Source of the DNA: Chrysomallon squamiferum
Lineage: Eukaryota; Mollusca; Gastropoda; Neomphalida; Peltospiridae
Length of the DNA: 64,000 bases
Direction of reading: 5' to 3'
NCBI GenBank assembly: GCA_012295275.1
Contig: CM022670.1
Location: 31,891,938 to 31,955,937 of the forward strand
Positions 41,086-53,169 of the stretch are shown in pieces. The translations under genes and the position numbers were made by a program. Positions within the stretch are counted from its first letter, which is position 1. Each line of letters opens with the position of its first letter. The notes beneath the pieces are model-generated. The model was not told the origin of the DNA, searched no databases, and worked only from the letters and a program-made list of their open reading frames with translations.

Positions 41086-43689
41086 AGTAAAAAAAAGGAT
41101 GAAATATAAGTTGACCTGTGTTTGATGATGATCTATTCCTATCACATACACTGTGTTCTTTGAATCAATAGTAATCAAGATTTTGTGGAAAATTATTAAC
41201 ATGATTCATCACATCAATCTTATCAACATGCTATACTCTACCTGTAGAGTATATCTTTCTCTAATTTAATCTTAATTATTCAGGGCTAATCTGTTCAGTC
41301 ATAAATGTGATTCTTTTGTCTTTTTTATTTTTATTTTTAATTTTCATTCTATTTATCTTTATGATTAAAACCACTTTTTTTTTTTAATTCAATTTTTGAT
41401 CCTATTATTTCATTTTCTGAAAATTTGTTTATGTTTATACCAAATATAAAAGTATTCTAAAAGCAGAAATGCAATCATATAAATAATATACATTTGGTTA
41501 TAAATTTAAAGTCGAAAAACTGGAAGTAAGAAAAATTTTGTTTATGTTTGCCTTTAAATAGTATATATCATTTAAACATGGCTGTTATTGAAATTACTAA
41601 GGCTGAAAGAATAATATGAGTGTGTGAGAGTGAGAAAGTGTACAGTTAAATACAGCACATGTTTGTATGTACATATGTATATCATCCACTATTGAGAACA
41701 ACGTATCATGTATTATATACATGGTCTTTTCATGTAAGTATCACCAAGATGAATCATAACACAATTTTAAGCCAATAAAAACAGATAACATCCACATAAA
41801 AAAGTCTCTTATACACCTTTTTACATTCAGATACTTTTTTATTGTTCTAGATTTTTATACTAAAATGTATCTGTATACAGATATTTTCAATTATCCATAC
41901 ACCAATTTACATACAAGTGTATCTAAAATGATGGTCATGTATTTAAATTAAAGCAACTGTTTTTAAGATGCAAACCATGCAGCATCTCTAATCAGACAAA
42001 CACAAAAAAAGGCTGTTTGGACATTGCAGATCTGTGATAGACAAACCACTGGGATTATCACATTAACACACAACAAAGTTTTTTGTTCTCTGACAGAAGA
42101 TGAAACACAGATTCCAACACTTAGAATTCTGGAGAGCTTCAGGAATAGCACAAACTTATTTCAGTGCTGTTTAGAACAGTGAAATGGTTTTAGGGCAAGC
42201 TTAGTTTGTACAGAACTAAAAACAGGTTTATATTTAATTTTTACTAGACAAACATTCATTTTAAACTTGTATTTATTTACTTATTTATTTATTTATTTGA
42301 AAAAGACAACATATTGTGTTCTAAATTTATAAAATATATTTTTTTAAATACATGTTTTGAAGCATAATGAATATAACAAATATAAAAAGGTAATAATAAT
42401 AATAATAATAATAAAAGAACAAAAAACCCCCAAAATTCCTTATTTACAATTTTTCTCCATATCATGGAAGATAAAGTGTTATACCTCTGGTACAGACAAA
42501 GAGAAAAAAGAGAAAAAAAAAAAACAAGAAAAAAATGTATTAAATGTTGGTTTCACTGTTCTCTTTTCAATATGTGCACTTATTGTTTATTTATAAAGCT
42601 ACTGCATGCTCAGTTGCCTATATCTGAAGAATGCATTCAGCTGCTTCAAGGTCTTGATCAATAATAATATTTATAAAACAAACAGATTGCTGAATACAAC
42701 ACAAACTCACAATGATTCTAACCATGGTAAAGAGTAACAAAGACAGATAGAAATAAAATATATTTATTTTCTCACACTTGTTCTTACTGTTTTTATTTAA
42801 ATTTTAATATGCATCACAGATGTCTACAGTATTCTTGTTACCATCAGTATTTTGACAGATCATGCAAGTTTTACTTTATTATTAGTATAGGATTAGTAGT
42901 AGTATTAGAATTTATATATATATTTTTTTATTTTTCTTAATTATTTATTATTATTATTATTATTATTTTATTTTTTTATTTTTTTAGTACTAGATCCATC
43001 CATGATATGGGCAGAATAAGCTCTGAACACCTCATACCTTTTAAAAATCAGCCTAATATCAATGACTCCAAAAGGAAAAGGTATCATATATGCTTTATTT
43101 AACAAAAGTATTTTGTTTCACACATTGCTACAACTTAATTAGCAGTGTATATATGTAGGTACAATGTGAATTTATTTTCCAATGGTTTTCATAACAAACA
43201 CAAACACATCATGCAAATACCGCAATGAAAAGCCAGTTACATTTTTCATCAGAAAATGAACCAACCTACTACAGAACTAGAAATCAGTTCATTGACATTT
43301 TGAATTACAGACTGTCACTGATGAACAATGACTTTTTTGTAACTCAGAATCCAGATAAATGTGTAAGATTTTCTTTGAAAACTGGTCTAAATAATGAAAA
43401 CAAATCAAGTAACACTAGTTTTGAAAGTCAATCCAGTTGAGGCTTAGATGAAGCCTATCAGGAAACATTTCAATGGGAGCACTGGTAAATGAAGACAAAT
43501 ATTTTCTCTGTCATGTTTTCTTCCTTAACCCATGTACGTTTTCCTTTTGCTTGTTTTACAATGCTGTGCTTACAAACATCAGGGCAAAGTGACAGCCAAA
43601 TTAAGCAAAGACAACACCAATACAACAAAACATAGCAATCATTTGTGAGATGAATACTCAACCTTAATAAGGACCAGTGAAAACAATTT
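41086..43689. other. AT-rich DNA with short microsatellites, no gene seen
   Basis: (ATTT)n at about 42270-42298, (TAA)8 at 42391-42413 and (TTA)n at about 42946-42966. The rest is unique AT-rich DNA with chance frames of 62-79 codons. Confidence 0.6.
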
Positions 43690-43990
43690 GATGTAATTGA
43701 CTAAGGTGTTCAAGTTTAAGTTTACCTTTAAGGTGAAAGTCCTTTACACCTATCTGACTAAGTTTATCAAATGGCTGTTGATGTAACCCATGTCTGTGGC
43801 TGTCTAAACAGTTGTGCCTGCATGGTTTACACCAGATAAAACCCTTTTATGAATAACTCTGATTACAGACATCCTTCAGATCTGATTATCTTCGAAGACC
43901 CCTCTGACCCTCACTCCAGGAATCCTGTCAATTATCTCCCTCTACAACCATCTTCCGAACCCAGTGGGACTTGGCACAATCAGTGTGTGT
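43690..43990. promoter_or_regulatory. Possible regulatory segment rich in T-box half-sites
   Basis: A less AT-rich, repeat-free block. Four matches to the T-box half-site core GGTGT/ACACC or its near variants lie close together: AAGGTGTT (43703-43710), AAGGTGAAA (43730-43738), TTTACACCT (43743-43751) and TTTACACC (43826-43833). The second and third face each other in a near-perfect inverted repeat (43731-43750). GATTATCT-type homeodomain or GATA cores follow near 43886. The motif arrangement can be seen in the sequence; its use by a T-box factor is inference. The block ends about 70 bp before a CA microsatellite. Confidence 0.28.
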
Positions 43991-44058
43991 GAAGGGAATA
44001 TATCACTGTTCCAAAGATTACTGGATCCAAAATACATTGATTAAAATTAAACTGAGTT

Positions 44059-44059
<1 letters not shown>

Positions 44060-44100
<41 letters not shown>

Positions 44101-44136
44101 ACATGCATGCACACACACACACACACATTCACACAT
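44060..44136. repeat. (CA)n microsatellite, interrupted
   Basis: CA units from 44060 to 44094, an ATACACACATGCATG interruption, then CA units to about 44126 and a short imperfect end. Confidence 0.96.
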
Positions 44137-45446
44137 ATCTGAAAATATATTTTGCTTTATTTATTTTGATAATGAAATTAAACTTGCCTGTTTCATATCA
44201 TATCCTTAATTGGATTCTTACAATTTCTAGGATTTGTTTTGTTGATTTTTTGTTGATTTTTTTTTTATTTTTTTTTTTTTACTGATTTCTCCCTGGTTTT
44301 AATTGCTATCAGAATAACAGTTTTCTTCTTTGAATTATAATTTTTTTCTCCAAGATCATTAGTTTCTAATTATTATGATGTTCACAATTTCAAGATTGCT
44401 TGAAACCAATCACAATCAATGATGCCAAGATCCATTAAAAGTGAACAAAGCAAATATCCCAGAGTAAAAGTAATCATATCAAAATCAATATTTTCTAATT
44501 GTCAGGGTCTGAGTCTAGGGGTAGAGATCTTGCAATTAATTCCACTCTTCACACTAAAGGTTCTAGATGGGGCAGGTTTAGCTTATATTTTCAAATACCA
44601 ATACTATGAATTGATCAAACTGTGATTCAAGAGCTGTTTTATCTGGGTTTTGTTTGGAGATGGAGTTTTGAAACTGACAAGCTGAACTTATCACTTAATA
44701 GTAAAGCTATTAACAAGATGATCATGAGCTACTTGTTCCCCATGGTGCCTGTTCTTTTCATAATCTGCTAGTTCAATGTCCCCAGATGCTCTACTAGATG
44801 ACCAATAACAAAAACTAACAAATATGGCTTTGGCTGCTTTAGAGCTGGGTGCCATGGTTACTTTTTGATCCTGGGATGTTTATATTGCACCCCCAAGAGG
44901 CTGTCCTTATTTTCCAAGTGTAATTAATTTACCAAGACAAACATTTTGCAAAGTAATCTATTTTACTGTTGGCTGGTGTCAGACTTGAACTTGTTATATT
45001 ATTTGAAATATAACTAAGCTGGTTTGATGAAGTGTGACTTCCATTATTTTGTCTATTCCAGAGTTCTAACAATATCTTTTTTCCATTTGAAACAATCATC
45101 AACAGAAAAATGAAATGTGTTTTTCATTCCCATGCAGCAATTACTGGATGGCAGAATTACTGGCACATGTAATTATTTAAAAGGTAAATGCATCATGCTG
45201 ATAATGAAAATTATTATTTTATTTAGATAAAAACATGTTCCAAAGATTGTGATCGATTGACTATGCTGGTGAAATTAGAGTTCATCAGATGGCTATGCAG
45301 CTTGTATCTAACAGATGCTGTAAATGAAATACTGTTTCCACAGTCCAAGGCACTGATTCCAACAACAACAGGCAAGGTTTGAAGTTAAAGTGAAAAGAGG
45401 GTAAATCTTGCAACAATATGTCTCTTTTTAACAAAATAAGATAAAT
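44137..45446. other. Unique DNA, no gene seen
   Basis: A T-rich tract lies at 44256-44281. The stretch 44620-45000 is less AT-rich without a recognisable element. Confidence 0.55.
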
Positions 45447-45594
45447 AGGATTGGAAACTTAAAGGAAGAAATAGGGAATGGAAATGAAGATAACTCAGAC
45501 TGGGAGATTAGGATGGGAATTGGGATGGAAAAGATCAGGGTAGAAAGGATGATGGGATTGGAAAGGAAGGAGTAAAGAAAGATGTGAAGAAAAA
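45447..45594. repeat. Purine-rich degenerate repeat (GGGATTGG-like)
   Basis: About 150 bp with strong purine bias on the plus strand and recurrent blocks: AGGGAATGGAAA, AGGATGGGAATTGGGATGG, AGGATGATGGGATTGGAAAGG. The spacing is irregular (roughly 10-30 bp). It looks like a decayed short purine repeat rather than a gene. Confidence 0.7.
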
Positions 45595-46229
45595 ATTAAT
45601 TGTTCAGAAGTGTTCAAAATTATAATAAGAAGTCATTAAACAAAGCACATTTTATAAAAAGTTATGCAAATTGGTTTTATGTAAAAGAAACAGAAAAAAG
45701 TTTTTGTAAGTAAAAGCTAAAAAGAAGGGGAAAATAAAATTAAATGGACTTCTTTGATGAAAGTATGTGGTAAATGTAGTTCTGAAACATTCCCATTAGA
45801 GATACTGAAAATGAAAGAAGATACATGTATAAAGAAACAAAATACATTTCCATCAAAATAAAATAAAATTAAACTTATTTGTTCTTTCATCCATGACAAT
45901 TACAAACATTAAACTTAAAAACCTCAAATACCCAGTGAATTCCTCCTTCCATGACCTTTCTGTATTTTTAACTAACACTTCCTGCCTCTGAACAGATCTC
46001 ATAAAAGATCACCTAGTACACAATTTTGATTACTTCAAGGATCTTTTTATTTTTAATTTTTAAATGAAGCCAACTGAAAATTTATATACCAAACAGCTGT
46101 CTTGAAAAATCCCAAAATGTCTCTAAAAAATAATATTCCTTTCCTCTCTTTTTCATCCAATAACTGATGAAGTGAAAAGAGATAGCATATCAATCAACTG
46201 CACAACAACATGTTATGATGTTAAACAGC
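45595..46229. other. AT-rich DNA, nothing recognised
   Basis: No element seen. A 60-codon minus-strand frame is within chance expectation. Confidence 0.6.
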
Positions 46230-46560
46230 TTAAATTTAATGATATGATAATGACATCATCTGGCACACAGATCCACAGCAATAAAATCATTTAGCCTTTG
46301 AAAAGTGGCCATAATAATTGCAGTGTTTGCCAAACACACTGATAAAGCAATGGCCGGTTTCAACTTCAAAGTGCTGGTCTTGTTGTGGAGTGGTCAACGA
46401 GCTGATTGCCCAGGCCATTATCTTGCCTGGTATGTACTTACACCAAATGATACCAAACATCCACCTATACTTACTGACTGGCTGGTCACTTGAGGCCAGC
46501 CAGAAATGTAATGTGACAGGGACAGGTGTCATAATGAACTCCCCTGGTCAAAGTTAACTG
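46230..46560. promoter_or_regulatory. Possible cis-regulatory segment with GC-rich hairpin
   Basis: A less AT-rich, repeat-free block. It has a CREB/bZIP-like TGACATCA at 46251-46258, an AATAAAATCA Hox/PBC-like core near 46281 and ACAGGTGTCA near 46520. A perfect inverted repeat CTGGCTGG (46478-46485) and CCAGCCAG (46496-46503) encloses a 10-nt loop. Frames of 62-81 codons are open on both strands, which reflects local composition rather than a gene. Function is inferred only. Confidence 0.25.
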
Positions 46561-47116
46561 GAGGTGAACATAATTAAACTGCAGTAACATTAAATTAGTT
46601 ATCTTGTACAAATTATCACTGGACTTCCAATTATTTTCCTTTAGAAGTATGTAAAAAGTTTTAATACAAGTCTGTGTGCTTTGTGGAACATATCACAGCA
46701 AAATTCCTAGGCATTTAATATACATCTGAAAAGCAATATTAAATAAACCTGTTTATATCAAAAAGTTACTTAAAAATAATTTTTAAAATGTTGTTAATCT
46801 CATATCAGGAACAATTTTTCATATTTTTGTTTAAAAAAGTAGGTTTTACTTATTTATGCCTTATTTAATATTGTCAGACATGGCATAAATATATACACCA
46901 AAAACAAAAATAAATAAATAAATAAAAATATATATATACAGGATGAAAAAATATAAATAAATTATTAGTGTTTAAGGAGAACTTATCAAACACCTATTTA
47001 TAAATCAATTTAAAAGGATAATAAAATTAATTTGAATTTCCTTATTATAATTACTTTAATTTTTCAACTTTATTTCCTTGAGCTTAAAATGAGAATATAT
47101 ATATATTTTATAATGT
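46561..47116. other. AT-rich DNA with short AAAT/TA repeat
   Basis: A short (AAAT)n/(TA)n stretch lies at about 46908-46938. Nothing else recognised. Confidence 0.6.
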
Positions 47117-47330
47117 AAGTAAGAAATGTCTGATGTGTGTGAACACCATTAGAGCTGAAATAATATCAATTTCAAGCCTTTATAATTAGACTGTTAGCAA
47201 ATAATTTTTCTGTATTTTTAATATAGGTAAATAATGTCAGATGTATATGAAAACCATTGGTTGAAATATTTCTCAATTTCAAGCCATTATAATTACAAAT
47301 AACAGAAGTGTCACAAGAATACTGTGACAG
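47117..47330 (+). repeat. Two-copy direct repeat, 108-bp offset
   Basis: Copy 1 (from about 47117) and copy 2 (from about 47225) share, in order: GTAA(G/A)TAA, ATGTC(T/A)GATGT, GAA(C/A)ACCATT, TGAAATA, TCAATTTCAAGCC and TATAATTA. ATGTC sits at 47126 and 47234, and CAATTTCAAGCC at 47167 and 47274. This is a clear old tandem duplication with small indels. Confidence 0.85.
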
Positions 47331-49757
47331 CAAGAAAATTGTGTTCTGAAGTGACAAATATGTCAGAAGAAAAACACAGACAGAAACTAATCTTAGTCAT
47401 ATTTCCTTCCCTTCAGTACTGTGACCAGTTTCCAAAGTGTGGTGCACTCCCAGTACATGATTAAAAACAAGCAGATATCCATACTCCTGGGAAAGTACTG
47501 ATTAACATAGCAGTAGACTTATATACTTACATTTCCTGGCATGTGTAATACAAGATCACTATTCCAAACATGGTATAGAGTAAACCAATTTTCTCCCATC
47601 CCTGTAGAACCATCCTTTTTTAAATAATAATAATAATAATATGATAAAGTATTGGTCAGTGATAATTTAGGCAGCAGTTTAATGAGTGACAATGAATTAA
47701 GTTAAATAGAAGAAAAGAAATACTCAGTGGAATAATCAACTATGTAGTATTATTAAAAAAATTATAAACAAATAAAAATACTGTAATAATTCTTCCTTTA
47801 GCTTAATGAATGGCTGTCAAGGTTAACAAATGAGGAGAAATGCTTCTTTCTTTCAAAGGGTCAGCTTTAATTAAAAGTGTCAAAATGTTATTCACATCTT
47901 TTGAGATCAGTATATCAGTGGTAAATATCATAAATTATAAGTTTTGTTCTTTTATATTTTCCACAAACTGTCATATTATTACGATGACAAAGTAGATTTT
48001 TTTTTTTGTAATTGTTTATTTTCTTTCTTTTGTATAAGTATTGCAATGGTTCATGTTATCATACTAAGATGAGATAGTAAATTTTAAAGGTGTTCTTATT
48101 ATCTGCTGAAATATATCATTGACAGGAACTTTCATGGTAGAATTATGAAAAGTAGAAATTTTTTTTTTTATCCTTACTATATAATACACATATTAAAGAT
48201 TAAAATTAAATAATATGTAATACTATCCAGTTCTCTGAGTCATAACCATTTTCTTTGATATTTTTTATATTTTATCTTCAAAATCTTTAGATATAATCTG
48301 AGCAAAAAGAGTTATGCTGAAAATTTGTTTAGAAAATCTGAATATACTAAAATGAACTGACCTAGATGAAACACCATCCCTTCATAAGACATCTGGATAA
48401 GTAATCAATACCAGTTTTCACTCATTTTTTTATTACTGTCAATTTTTTAAAATAATTTACAGACTTTGCTTTGAACAGCTGTTCATATAGATGGATGACA
48501 TGAGCAACAACCTTCAAACAGAAATTTTATTCCAGTTATCATATCAAACCTTGTAACCAGTTCTGCAATGCCAAGCCTGCATATTGCAGTCACGTTCAAA
48601 AACCCATAGAGGTGAAAATATGACCTGTTATCTTCCAATAAACATACTGATTCACTTTTCACATAGAAAAAATGAATCTAGGAAAAGGTCTATGTTCTGT
48701 AGATATTTGAATAAAATTGGAAATATGAAAATATATATGTTATATGACTCCAAAGTCGAGACTGATTTTTTCCCCCATAAATGTAAATGTTAATACTTTT
48801 TAACCTTTTCTTTTAAATTTGAAAATTAACAATTAATAATAAATACAAAATAAGTATAAAAAAATACAGGCTTCAGTTAATGACAAGACCAGCACATACC
48901 ATAGTGTTATATAAACAACAATGATATATATTAGTTAGCTGAAAGCTATATCATCAGCTTTTAAGTAACACCTTTCGCTTGTAAGTAATCCTTCTGCCTG
49001 CCTATTTTTATTTGATTATTTAAATCACATTGCAGTAACAAATATAATGGCAAACAAACTGACGTGGACCATGAAATGGCCAAGCAATGGTTAGAGAAAT
49101 GCTGCCTAAGGAACTGAAGTAACATCAAAAGGAAGACTGATTGAAACCCTTATCTGAGACAAGCTTTGGCAAATCTCTCCTGTAATCTGGGATTAACTAA
49201 TTAATATTATGACTATAAGCTTTGCTGATTATTTGGAAACAGCTTTATGACAAAATTCATTTTGTCTATTTTTCTGTAACCTAGCAAAGAAAAGGTGGCT
49301 GACCTAGGTGGGGGAATAAATGAAGTGATTAAAATCTCAGAATTGTTAATAGCACCATGATGAAAAATGTTCTTAAGATTAGAAAACAGAAAAGTGAAAA
49401 GAAAAGAAATAGTTGAACAATCAGTATCCACTGGTGGATTAATCTGTTTTCATAATTTCAAATTTTATTTTTTTACATCAAGATCTAGCTGAGCTAGATA
49501 AAATTAGTAACATGAATACAGAGGTACAGTGATTATTTGGTCTTGGTATTAAAACAGATATATCTAATGTTACTAATTATCTATAGATATATTACTTATT
49601 AATACAGGTAGATAAGTACTGTTTTATAAAATTAATGAAATTATTACAGACACAGTATGAAAATGCAGTTTCTAAATTATGAATTTCATCACCTGTTTGG
49701 TTTATTTCTGTATTTGGTAAAGTCTTTTTTTTTATATAAACATTTCATTATTTTTCT
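47331..49757. other. AT-rich DNA, no gene seen
   Basis: Short (TAA)n near 47624-47641 and T runs at 47998-48007 and 48160-48170. Chance frames of 69-72 codons only. Confidence 0.6.
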
Positions 49758-50072
49758 ATATACAGGACCAATATAGAACACCTGCTCCTTATAGACAGGA
49801 TCAAGGTACAAAACTTTATTCCTAGAAAGAGGACATTCCTATAATATAATTCATTCATTCCTATAAATAGGAACTATACATAATATTCATTCCAGCAGAC
49901 ATGACCACTAGCTTATTCTTATAAATATGACCAATATGTAATATTTCATTTTTATAAATAGGACCAATATAAATGACATCATTCCTTCAGACATGTCCAG
50001 TATACAACACCTCATGTATATAACCAGAACTGACACCCAAGACACTATTCCTAATAAATATATCACAACATT
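49758..50072 (+). repeat. Decayed ~33-bp minisatellite, about 10 units
   Basis: Ten successive segments of 25-39 bp follow a common plan: TTATAAATAGGACCAATATA, then a variable ACAACAC-like part, then TCATTCC. The best units start near 49897, 49920, 49953 and 49987. The words AGGACCAATAT, GACATGACCA and TTATTCC recur throughout. Length variation and substitutions show an old array. Parts of an AT-rich minus-strand frame cross it and are not a protein. Confidence 0.75.
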
Positions 50073-52912
50073 TAGTTTATTTTTATTTTTCAAAGAGATA
50101 ATACAACATTGACTTTTTTTTTTACTTTAGAAAGCATAAATAATAAAATTTGTAGAAATGTTAACAACACCTCTCTCTCACTTCTCTTTCTTTCTTTTTT
50201 TTTCTTTTTTTGTCATCAATACTGCACTCTCCATGTCAGCACTCTGTAATGGGATGAACTTAAAAGTATAGTTTTTCTGTTTTACTTGTCCATCTTCCTT
50301 TTCCAATTAGCACAAAAGGTACCTTGCTTTCAACCTGACACCACTGTTTGGATGAGACTGCACAGATTTTACAAGCATCTCTGACAGCACTGGAGCATTC
50401 TTAAATTATTTTTCAAGATTTAAAAAAAATATATAAAAATAAATTCAAAAAAAAAGATAGTGTCTATTTCCTTCTGAACTTTCAGTTACAAGTTCACTGC
50501 AGGAAATATGATATTAAATACAAAGAAATAAAGATTAACAACATATCACTTTTTTTCTTCAAGTGTTCTTTGTAAAGGAACAAAAAGCTCTGAATGAAAT
50601 CTAATAATCTTTTGTAAAAGCATTTATTTTAAAGAATAAAAATGTCCACAGTGAGTTATAAATTATAGGAGATTTCATCATCATCTTCATATATTTTTTG
50701 ATTTTTATTATTATAAAGAAGTAGATCCCTAAAATAACTTCCACATATGCCTGTAATTAAATGATATTTTGTTTTTATATTTTTACCCCTTTTTTCCCTT
50801 TTTTCTTTTTTCTTCTCTTTATCCACTGATGATATGATAAGAACCATAAATGTGTCTTAAACATCTTCAGGCTTAAAGAAAAAAATGGCACTTTGTTTCC
50901 TGTATTTAAATCCAAATGTCCGGATTGTCGCGTGGCACATCCTTTGCAAAACCAGACAGATCTAGCAGACAACTAATTAACGTGTTGTTTTTTATATAAT
51001 AAACGTTTGTGGAAAAACATTCTAATGTAATTTACTTGTATGAACTGACTTATGTGTGTTTATTAAAGAAGCTGCAAACTGGTTCACAAAGATAAGACCT
51101 GTCATTTTCAATTAGGGTAAATTCAAGCCAGCATTTGTCTTTGAAGAAAAACTGAAAACTTAAATTATAACTTTTGTTTGTATTAAAAACATCTGTTCAG
51201 GCTTATCTGAAAAAAGGATCTACATTTTTAAACATCTATATTAATGAGGTTTACAGTTAAAACAAATTCAACTGTTCAACTCAGTGTATTGTGCGAATAA
51301 CTGAAGATTTCAAAGTTCAAAAAGACAAATTTCTTGCAGTTTTACAAAGCAAGGCATTTAAGAATAAGTGTGGCTGGATAGATCATAAATCTTGCAACAG
51401 AAATGTTTATTTATTTTATTTATTTTTTTAAGAGCATAGAAGAAATCACAAAGTATTTGTCATTCACATACTTATTGGAAAAAACAAAGACAAAATTAAT
51501 GCACAGTTTCTTTTGGTGTGGCACACGATATGCTACATGATATGGATTAACCTGTACTGATGGTCACAATGACCAACGTTTTATCATGCTCATTTATAGC
51601 TAGAAAAAATATATAAAGAAAAATTTATAAAAATGTTTAAAATTATAAAACTCTTTTTAACATATTTTTGGCCAATTCATATTTAAATAAATATGAGTAT
51701 TTTCCTTTATTACTATTATACTGAAAAAGATGTTTAGTTTTATTGTATTGGCTTTCCTAACATGATTAATAGAAATGTGAAAAAATTAAATAGAAACATG
51801 TAGAATATCAATCACGTTATCATGTCCAGAAATGTCGTGATTTTTCATTAATAGTTGTCACACTGTGTCAACAAATTAATGATGAGATTGCAATTAATTA
51901 ATACAAATTTCTATCAATTAATATAACACACACACATACACGTTTGTGTTTATATAGATACAGATATATAATTATAAATATAAAATGATGTACTTTTTTA
52001 AATCATAGAGTATAAAAACATCATCTACTTTCTTTAGTTTCACTGAGTTACTCTGACAATAAATTTAATTTCCATAACTTTCTTTTTACCTAAAACACCC
52101 ACAAATTAATATAACTGCAGAATTAAAAAAAAAAATTTTTATTATTTAATTATTAAAGAAGAATTTTAAAAATATCTAATAAATATTATGCTCCTTGCAT
52201 TCAGAAATATTTGCCTCAAGCATTAAGTAATCTATAGACACATAACAAACATAATTAAAATTCCAACATGGCTTTTATGATGTATTCTTTTCATGTTTAA
52301 ATTCATTTAATATTTATTTGCTTCCTTTTCTATACATTAATCAGTTATCATTGAAAAAAAAAATAACGTGAAAATAATTTTTTTAATATTTTGAAATGAT
52401 TCATGAATGTGAATAAACTTTTAACAATTCAATCAATTTTAATTAATAACCATTTTCAATTTGCCTGAGGTAATAAAAATATTTTAGTAAATATAACATG
52501 TAATATTGTAGAATATTAAAACAGTTTATTCATTCATATGAAATTGTGCTTTTTCTCTTTTACTTTCTTTTTGCTTTTTAAAGGAATCTCAAAGAATTAG
52601 CAGACAAAAAGAAAAAAAAGAACATTTTTTTTTAATATGTTTTTCGTAAACTTGTGCTACCACATTATGTATCAAATCCTTTATCTCGTACCTTATCATT
52701 ATTATTATTATACTGTTATTATTATTAACAAAAGAATATTTCTAGAATATTACTATATTTTGATTTGAAGATTTCTAAGACTTGTGACTAATACCAAACA
52801 CTAAAGTCAATTAAAAGTTCTTCACTATTAATTAATTTGATTTTTCAGCGGCACAGTGTATGTAAAATAACATTTAGTTTCCTTATATTTCTTCTTTTTT
52901 TGTTTGCTGCAG
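50073..52912. other. AT-rich DNA, no gene seen
   Basis: T/C-rich patches at 50160-50215 and A-rich DNA near 50420-50457. A few CACACACATACACG bases lie at about 51928-51942. Nothing recognisable in nearly 3 kb. The last 40 bp form the pyrimidine-rich stretch before the exon candidate at 52913. Confidence 0.6.
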
Positions 52913-53169
52913 CGCCAGCTGGTAGCCTGTATTCTCTGGAGAACAGAAGAGAAAAGACCAGAGCTAGTAATTGGAGATACAAGTTCCAACTTGCACTTCC
53001 TGTACAAACATATATTACCTACAAGGCTGATAAGAACAAGAACATCTGCCTCAAACATCTTGTCCTCTTTCCCTGAGATTTTGCACCCCCTTGATGTGAC
53101 ATGTGACATGGATTTCAACCAATCAGAGTTATGGACACATCCATCAGCCAATAAAACAAAAGAGGAAAG
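52913..53169 (+). CDS. Candidate internal exon, hypothetical
   Basis: A pyrimidine-rich tract (CTTCTTTTTTTGTTTGCTGC) ends in an AG at 52911-52912, a good 3' splice-site match. A good 5' splice-site match, AAAG|GTAATG, follows at 53169/53170. The 257 bp between them are open for 85 codons in the phase starting RQLVACILWRTEEKRPELV, and stop only at the TAA formed after the splice junction. This segment is less AT-rich than its surroundings. The peptide is mixed and mostly hydrophilic, with cysteines near residues 6 and 67 and no domain I recognise. A second phase is open upstream through the pyrimidine tract; its signal-peptide look is an artefact of that tract and it begins with TTG. The minus strand is also open for 107 codons, so composition alone may explain the openness. 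It may be an exon of a noncoding RNA or no exon at all. Confidence 0.25.

Noticed and set aside
52837-53076. Signal-peptide-like frame
   Set aside because: It begins with TTG, and its hydrophobic stretch is the translation of a pyrimidine tract that looks like the branch-to-acceptor region of an intron.
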